Positions 58,902 to 64,000 of a stretch of 64,000 bases of DNA are shown piece after piece; position 1 is the stretch's first letter; every line of letters starts with the position of its first letter. The translations under genes were made by a program, and so were the position numbers. The stretch comes from Limonium bicolor. Its lineage: Eukaryota; Streptophyta; Magnoliopsida; Caryophyllales; Plumbaginaceae. The notes below the pieces were generated by a model. That model worked only from the letters and a program-made list of their open reading frames with translations, had not been told where the DNA came from and did not search any database. The stretch is from assembly GCA_023374045.1 (NCBI GenBank), contig CM041776.1, positions 120,547,000 to 120,610,999 of the forward strand, in the 5' to 3' direction.

Positions 58902-59211
58902 TGTAGACACCAAAAATTCTCTTGAACCCGACCTTCCTTCCTAGTTATCATAGGTCAAACTAGGTGGTGACTCTAGTCAATTTCCGCCCTTAGGGCATGA
59001 GTCCGCGTGGAGCCCATCGAGAGCGGGTGTAGTGCACACTCGCACTCCCTTTTATGCTTTCTGGGAAAGACGGACGATTTAGTAGGTATTTGAGGGATGC
59101 TAGAGTAACGGGTTTTCACCCTTCACTGAATGGCATATTTCTAGGATCTAGGCTTCTCAGCCAGATCATATTTAGATAGACCCCCCTCATACTGAAAAAT
59201 CACCCTCCACA
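58902..59211 (+). repeat. 3' LTR, internally deleted to 310 bp
   Basis: It keeps the first 20 bp of the LTR, then jumps to sequence matching the 5' LTR from about 50316 (ACCTTCCTTCCTAGTTATCA, AGTCCGCGTGGAGCCCATCG). About 6.0 kb is missing between TTCTC and TTGAACC. Near its end it has 86 extra bases between CACCCTTCAC and the terminal TCACCCTCCACA. Confidence 0.7.
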
Positions 59212-59956
59212 GGTCAGCAGCTCCTGGAGCAGAAATTCATCTCTGCATTGGACCGACCCATAGGACCGACCCACACCGGGTCGGTTGGAACTTAAAAAGG
59301 TCACGTGCCCCGTTGTAACGCCTATATTTAACATATTTATAGCGGAAATAAAATACTAAAGGCGTAACAGACCATCGGGTTCCAAACACCCGGCACCAAA
59401 CCTCACCAATTACAACTTAAAATATTACAAAAGCCACGGTCTGAACCTCGAGAAAACTTAACATAAACATAACGGTAATAAAATACATTAACTCTCCACA
59501 AAAACTAATCCCATCCCAATCGCTCGTTCTCTTCGTGGCCACCTGTATAATAATTTGTACCTGCAAGATAAAACCAAGCAGCCCACCCCGAGAGGGGTGA
59601 GTCAGTTCCCTGGAATGGAACTGGTATGATTCTCCAAAACAAACCTTTAAACACATCTCTTAAATAAGCATCAACTTGAAGTCAAACAACTTAAAACAAA
59701 ATAGAGGAACAAGGCACTTAAAAATCACCAAGTCAAAGTTGACAAGATAAGGAATAGAGACAAATGACAGAAAGGTAAAGTTAGTCAATTAAAACCACAC
59801 CATGAGTTAGTGAACAACCATTGCTTATGTTAGATCCAATTCCAGTTAGGTGTAGAAAGACTCGGGTAGTCACAAGGACTAGGAATGAATGAGAGAAAAC
59901 CAGGAACCAACAACTCAAGAGTGGAATAAAACCAATTGGGAGAGATGGCCCCCACC

Positions 59957-60100
59957 GCCAGATACAAATGTCCATATGGACGAGGGATATACAACCCCCT
60001 ACTGTCAGATATAAATGTCCTTGTGGACGAGGGATATATAGCCCCCTGCTGTCAGATATAAATGTCCTTGTGGACGAGGAATATACAGCCCCCTGCTGTT
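59957..60100. repeat. 47 bp tandem repeat, three copies
   Basis: Units CAGATAYAAATGTCCNTNTGGACGAGG start at 59959, 60006 and 60053, each followed by ATATANAGCCCCCTGCTGT. TCC and GGA in the unit flank a short palindrome. They lie inside the minus-strand LTR. Confidence 0.85.
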
Positions 60101-61057
60101 ACCGGTGAAGACGGACGCACGTCACAACAAAAGACTCAGCTCATGGATGAAACAATATCCAGAGTCAAAGGAAGAATTACCAAGATTGTCCTTTTCCATA
60201 TTCCCACTAGATCACTAACTACACCAGAGCAATACCAAAACACTCAGTCCTACAGAGTGCAGAAGCGTAAACCCTAGGCAGTTAATGTCTAATGAAACAA
60301 CCAAATATAAGGAACCAATAACCATGTAAGTTTCACATTCAAGGCTCAGTTAGTCACATCAAGCTGAGTTAGCCACACCAACAGTTTCCTTTTGAAATTC
60401 CTTTAAACTCAGTTAGCGTTTTTCGAAAACGTCTCATAAGTCGGATAGTAAAAGTATTGGAGTACGAGAAATCGTACCTAGTATGTGAAGAAGCAGTAAC
60501 TAACTCGAATGAGTGATCCCCCAATAATAACCTATATTTAAGGTGTTCCAGGTATTGATTAGTTAAGGAACTACAACGATAAACAACTTTCATTCTTACT
60601 GGTTTATAGTTTCTGGTTACAATTACTCTCTCTTAAGGATCTGGGCTAGATCTCGTTAATTAAATCTTCCATTAGGCCCATCTCTTTTAATTTGGAATGA
60701 TTTAGGGTTTAACCCTGAGAGTGGCCCATCTCTTTTAATTTGGAATGATTTGGAGTTCATAGACTTGGGCCCAGTAGGTTAGCCCAAGTCCGTGTCACGT
60801 TTACGTTGTTTAAATAAATTCCCTAAAAAGATTCCCACGAGGTTTCGAACTACGCCAGTGAGTTTGTTTGTCTCAAGAGTACATTTAATTTTACTTCAAT
60901 TACTTACTCTTAACCATAGGGTTAGTTTAATTAAACTTTTAGGTTATCGTTGACTAATTCTTTTTACAACACTAATTAAGGTCCTAAAGTTTAGTACATA
61001 TATTCTTCTTATTATATTTCCCACAAGGAATGTTATTTTCTTCATCTATTTTTAATG

Positions 61058-61059
<2 letters not shown>

Positions 61060-61092
<33 letters not shown>
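61060..61092. repeat. (TA)n microsatellite
   Basis: An uninterrupted TA run of about 30 bases inside the LTR, with looser TA-rich sequence to about 61130. Confidence 0.9.
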
Positions 61093-61098
<6 letters not shown>

Positions 61099-63500
61099 AT
61101 ATATAAAACTATATATACATATTAAGATACATCCAGAACATTTTTAAGAAATTTTATTGTATTTAATTATATGTAATAACTTTTAGACATATCCACAACC
61201 GATATATGGTTTGTAAAATAAAGTATTTTCCTTAGTTTTAATTAAGAATGTTAACTTCCATATTATAATAATAATAAATGTAGATTAGTTTAGTTCTTTG
61301 ATTTAGCATAAGTTTTTACTTTATTTCTCTCATATAAGTATATATATATATATATGTAAACTATTTTTACTTCACTTAAAAGTTAATACCCAAAATATTT
61401 ATAAACATACTGTTACTAGATGCTAATTTAGTCTTCTCATATTTTTCCCAACCTAAAAAGTTTATTAATAAACTATACTTTAATTTTTGTTACATTAAAA
61501 ACCTTATATTATAAGATAACTTATGAAAAACCTTATAAATACAATTTTTAAACCCATTTCCTCATGTCCAAAATTCCCCAAATTAAATATATAGTAACTA
61601 TAACATTTTAGACATATTATAAAAATTTAATTTCATAAAAATATCTTTTTAAATTATCCAAATAATTCCATAATACCCATAACTTGCAAAAATCATAACT
61701 TACGTTTAAAAACTCAATACCTATATTAATTATCATCAAAATAAAGTAGATTTTATAAGGAATCCATGGTTAAAATTTCGTGTCAAAATACATTCGGGAA
61801 GATCATTAAATAAATCTAACAAGTTAGGGTTTTATTCTGGAATTTATAAAACTTAAAACATTTTAAAACTTATACGTTTTAATCTCGGCCATCCGTTTCT
61901 CTTAACTACGATCGGACGGCCACTGAAACTCGAGTTCATCAGCGAACTCAGCCGACAACCCGAGTACTAAATCAATGATTCCTCTCAACTCACAGAACCA
62001 AATCGACTGATTTTTATCTCATTGAATTCGAAATTTGATTGTGGTTCTATTGATACCAATTTCGCTAGCTATCGTGCAGCGCACTGGAATTTTGATTCTG
62101 GGTAATCGGTTTAGGGTTTATGTTAGTTCGAATATTGATTTGCCAAATTCTCTTAGTATAGCGCATAATAAATGAAACTGAAACGTGGGTTTGACCGGTA
62201 ATGCAATTCTGAATGACAAGAACGGAACAATTAGATCGGAAACTCACCGGAATTGCGCTAACGAGGAGATTCGAGTTCGGGTTTTCTGGAAAATTTGACC
62301 TTTACGAGCTGTTTGGGTAGCCAACTTCGTAACTCTATAAATTACAGTACAGATCGATTTAGGACGTGTTATTTGGCTCAATCGAAAGATGAAACATAGA
62401 TCTACAAATTGATAGCAAGAACTTACCCTAATTCGCTATATACAGAAAGAAATATAGTCCTAAAGTTACGAGTTTACCTTGCGTTTTTCTATGATTTCAT
62501 GTGATGACGACTCAGGAACTTTAGGCACCTCGCTCTTCCAAATGGTTATGAATCAGCCTTGGTCGTTAACATGAAAATTATAGAGGGATAAGAGTCTACA
62601 CAACAAGCTAAAGAACTCGAATTTTGGATGAGAGACGAATAAGCTATGATCAAATGAAGTTTACCTGATTTCAGTATATTCTGAAATTCTGGGTTACGGC
62701 TTTGCAGGGAGGCGCCTTTGGATTGATTTTCCAGTGGATTTAGGAAGAGTTAGGTTAAGTGTGAGCTATGGTTGCAAAGAGAAGATTAAGGAGAAGAGAA
62801 TGAAAAAGACGACACTTAAAAATACCTAGGGACGGCGGAGATATTGAAGTCGCAAGTTAGGGCAAAACACTGGTGGAGGTTAAGATACTTAGCCGATTTT
62901 TGGGCCAAGTTTCGGCGAGGCTGACGTGGCGGACACGTGTCTGAGTCAGGAAAACCCTAGCCACGTCAGCATTCTACAAATTTTTGACCCTAAACTTCAT
63001 TCTATCATAACTTTGGCTAGGATGATCCGTTTTTGACGTTCTTTTTATCATTCTTCTTGGTTTTCCCTAAACTTTTTATTGGTATAGGTTTCATGGGATG
63101 GTTTGACCAATCTCAAAAAGTCAACCCTTGCAAGGCTTAATAAGCTTTATGGTTTCCATGATTTTATATTGACTTTTATGATTCAAATTAATGTTCCAAC
63201 TATTTCTAAAATCTTTATAATATACTTGGAGTGTTTAGAAATTTTTCCAAGATTTATTGACTTATAGATCTTATTATTAAATTCATAATACTATATAATA
63301 ATATATAATAATCTAATATTTAATAGTATTCTTTAGGGTTATATAGAAGAAATCCCCTAATTTAATTTTCATAATTCCATATAGTAATATAATAATTTAT
63401 TATTCATAATTCCACACAATAATTTAATAATTAATAGTATTATTTATGGTTTAATAAAAGAAATCCCTGAATTAATTTATATTAATTTAGGGGTATTTCA

Positions 63501-63809
63501 GTATATCCCTCTTAAAAGAAACTTCGCCTCGAAGTTTAAAAGTCAACTAAAGACAATAATAATTCCAACGAAATTCCATACCAATGCAATCCTTAATTTC
63601 CATCCATTTCCATTTCAACATTCCACTCGAGATTACTCAGAATCAAATTGAATCAAAATATACCAAGATATTTCATGATGAAAACCAAAAGTCACATACT
63701 ACTATGTCATAACGTAAAACTAAGTAAATACATACACCTCTCATTTTACTAATAATGCAACAGGGCATAATCTGGATGAGGTAACAAAGAAGGAGTATGC
63801 CAGTATATC
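63501..63809 (-). pseudogene. Remnant of chromovirus-like internal 3' end
   Basis: Read on the minus strand, the last dozen codons (LLNFEAKFLLRGIY-stop) resemble the C-terminus of a Del/Tekay polyprotein, with the stop formed by the first bases of the LTR. The rest of the 309 bp has no coding frame. The segment begins and ends with GTATATC. Confidence 0.4.
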
Positions 63810-64000
63810 TGAAATACCCCAAACCTTAGTATATTGTTTAAACACCTAAATATGGTATATTAAGACTAAAAAGAGTCTTAGAAACATTAGTAAACAAATT
63901 TAAACAAAAGAAAACACAAAATGTGCTTTAAGGTCAATAAGAGCCAAAACATGCTCTAAGCTTGGGATAAGCTTGGTTAAGACATAATGAACTTACCAAG
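63810..64000 (+). mobile_element. Start of another chromovirus-like LTR, runs off window
   Basis: TGAAATACCCCAAACC at 63810 has the same 12-base start as the other LTRs of this type, but the sequence after it differs (ACCTTAGTATATTG). It is in plus orientation, head to head with the LTR at 59314-63500. Only 191 bp are visible. Confidence 0.4.

Larger units (their letters stand above)
44277..59211 (+). mobile_element. Non-autonomous Tat/Ogre-like LTR retrotransposon
   Basis: Both LTRs begin TGTAGACACCAAAAATTCTC (44277 and 58902) and end TCACCCTCCACA. Flanking bases are GGTCG at the left (44272-44276) and GGTCA at the right (59212-59216), a 5 bp duplication with one mismatch. Inside are a primer-binding site (50525), a gag pseudogene (53423-54656), no protease, reverse transcriptase or integrase, a long 3' region with several tandem arrays and a polypurine tract (58889). 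A giant 5' LTR, an Arg-tRNA-like primer site and the gag type point to the Tat/Ogre group of Ty3/gypsy elements. Confidence 0.75.
59314..63500 (-). mobile_element. Chromovirus-like LTR, 4187 bp, minus orientation
   Basis: On the minus strand it runs TGAAATACCCCTAAATT... to ...GGCGTTACA. Immediately upstream of its 5' end (63501-63540 in reverse) is a purine-rich AAGAGGGATATAC and an open tail reading NFEAKFLLRGIY, then stop. This matches the polyprotein end, polypurine tract and 3' LTR arrangement of Del/Tekay-type chromoviruses. The flanks CCCGT and GTATA do not match, so it is a 3' LTR rather than a solo LTR. It is related in its ends, but not closely overall, to the solo LTRs at 27992 and 32870. 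Confidence 0.6.

Overview
This window looks like repeat-rich chromosomal DNA from a flowering plant, probably a eudicot. It contains an En/Spm (CACTA) transposon with spliced genes, an L1-type LINE with plant DUF4283/zinc-knuckle ORF1 sequence, chromovirus-like and Tat/Ogre-like LTR retrotransposons, and small hAT, Mutator-like and PIF/Harbinger-like elements. I see no convincing host gene, no rRNA and no CRISPR array. Every protein-coding signal I recognise belongs to a transposable element, and nearly all are broken by stops or frameshifts.

Layout. (1) 1-8758 is the 3' part of a CACTA element on the plus strand: a TNP2-type transposase pseudogene, a ten-exon Transposase_24/Ulp1-protease gene and a 3' subterminal hairpin array ending in ...CCAGTG. 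(2) 8759-12916 is AT-rich spacer with a Tourist-like element (9662-10674) and an inverted-repeat-bounded block of telomere-like tandem repeats (about 11180-12700). (3) 12917-22757 is a second copy of the same CACTA element in inverted orientation. It is cut inside the protease exon but keeps the opposite, 5' terminus (CACTAGTAG at 22757). Positions 1-7492 and 12917-20404 therefore form a roughly 7.5 kb inverted repeat around a 5.4 kb spacer. (4) 22758-25525 is a decayed LINE ORF1 with a 498 bp hAT element inserted (8 bp target duplication). (5) 25540-37996 is one 5'-truncated L1 LINE with a 14 bp target duplication and poly(A). Its reverse transcriptase is split by two oppositely oriented solo LTRs of about 4 kb, each with a perfect 5 bp duplication. 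(6) 38011-43552 is AT-rich DNA with a degenerate retrotransposon-like stretch and dispersed repeats. (7) 43562-44060 is a Mutator-like foldback element with a 9 bp duplication. (8) 44277-59211 is a non-autonomous Tat/Ogre-like LTR retrotransposon with a 6.2 kb 5' LTR, a gag pseudogene and no pol, several minisatellites, and a 3' LTR collapsed to about 310 bp. (9) 59314-63500 is an LTR of a chromovirus-like element on the minus strand, with a short piece of its internal 3' end and the start of another LTR at 63810 running out of the window.

The most interesting structure is the inverted CACTA pair. Both arms share the same inactivating lesions, so the element was already broken when the pair formed. 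Read-through transcription would give a very long hairpin RNA, comparable in architecture to the maize Mu killer locus, so a silencing-trigger role is a testable hypothesis. The second theme is nesting dated by intact target-site duplications: solo LTRs inside the LINE, a hAT element inside an ORF1, and a giant-LTR element with highly unequal LTRs.
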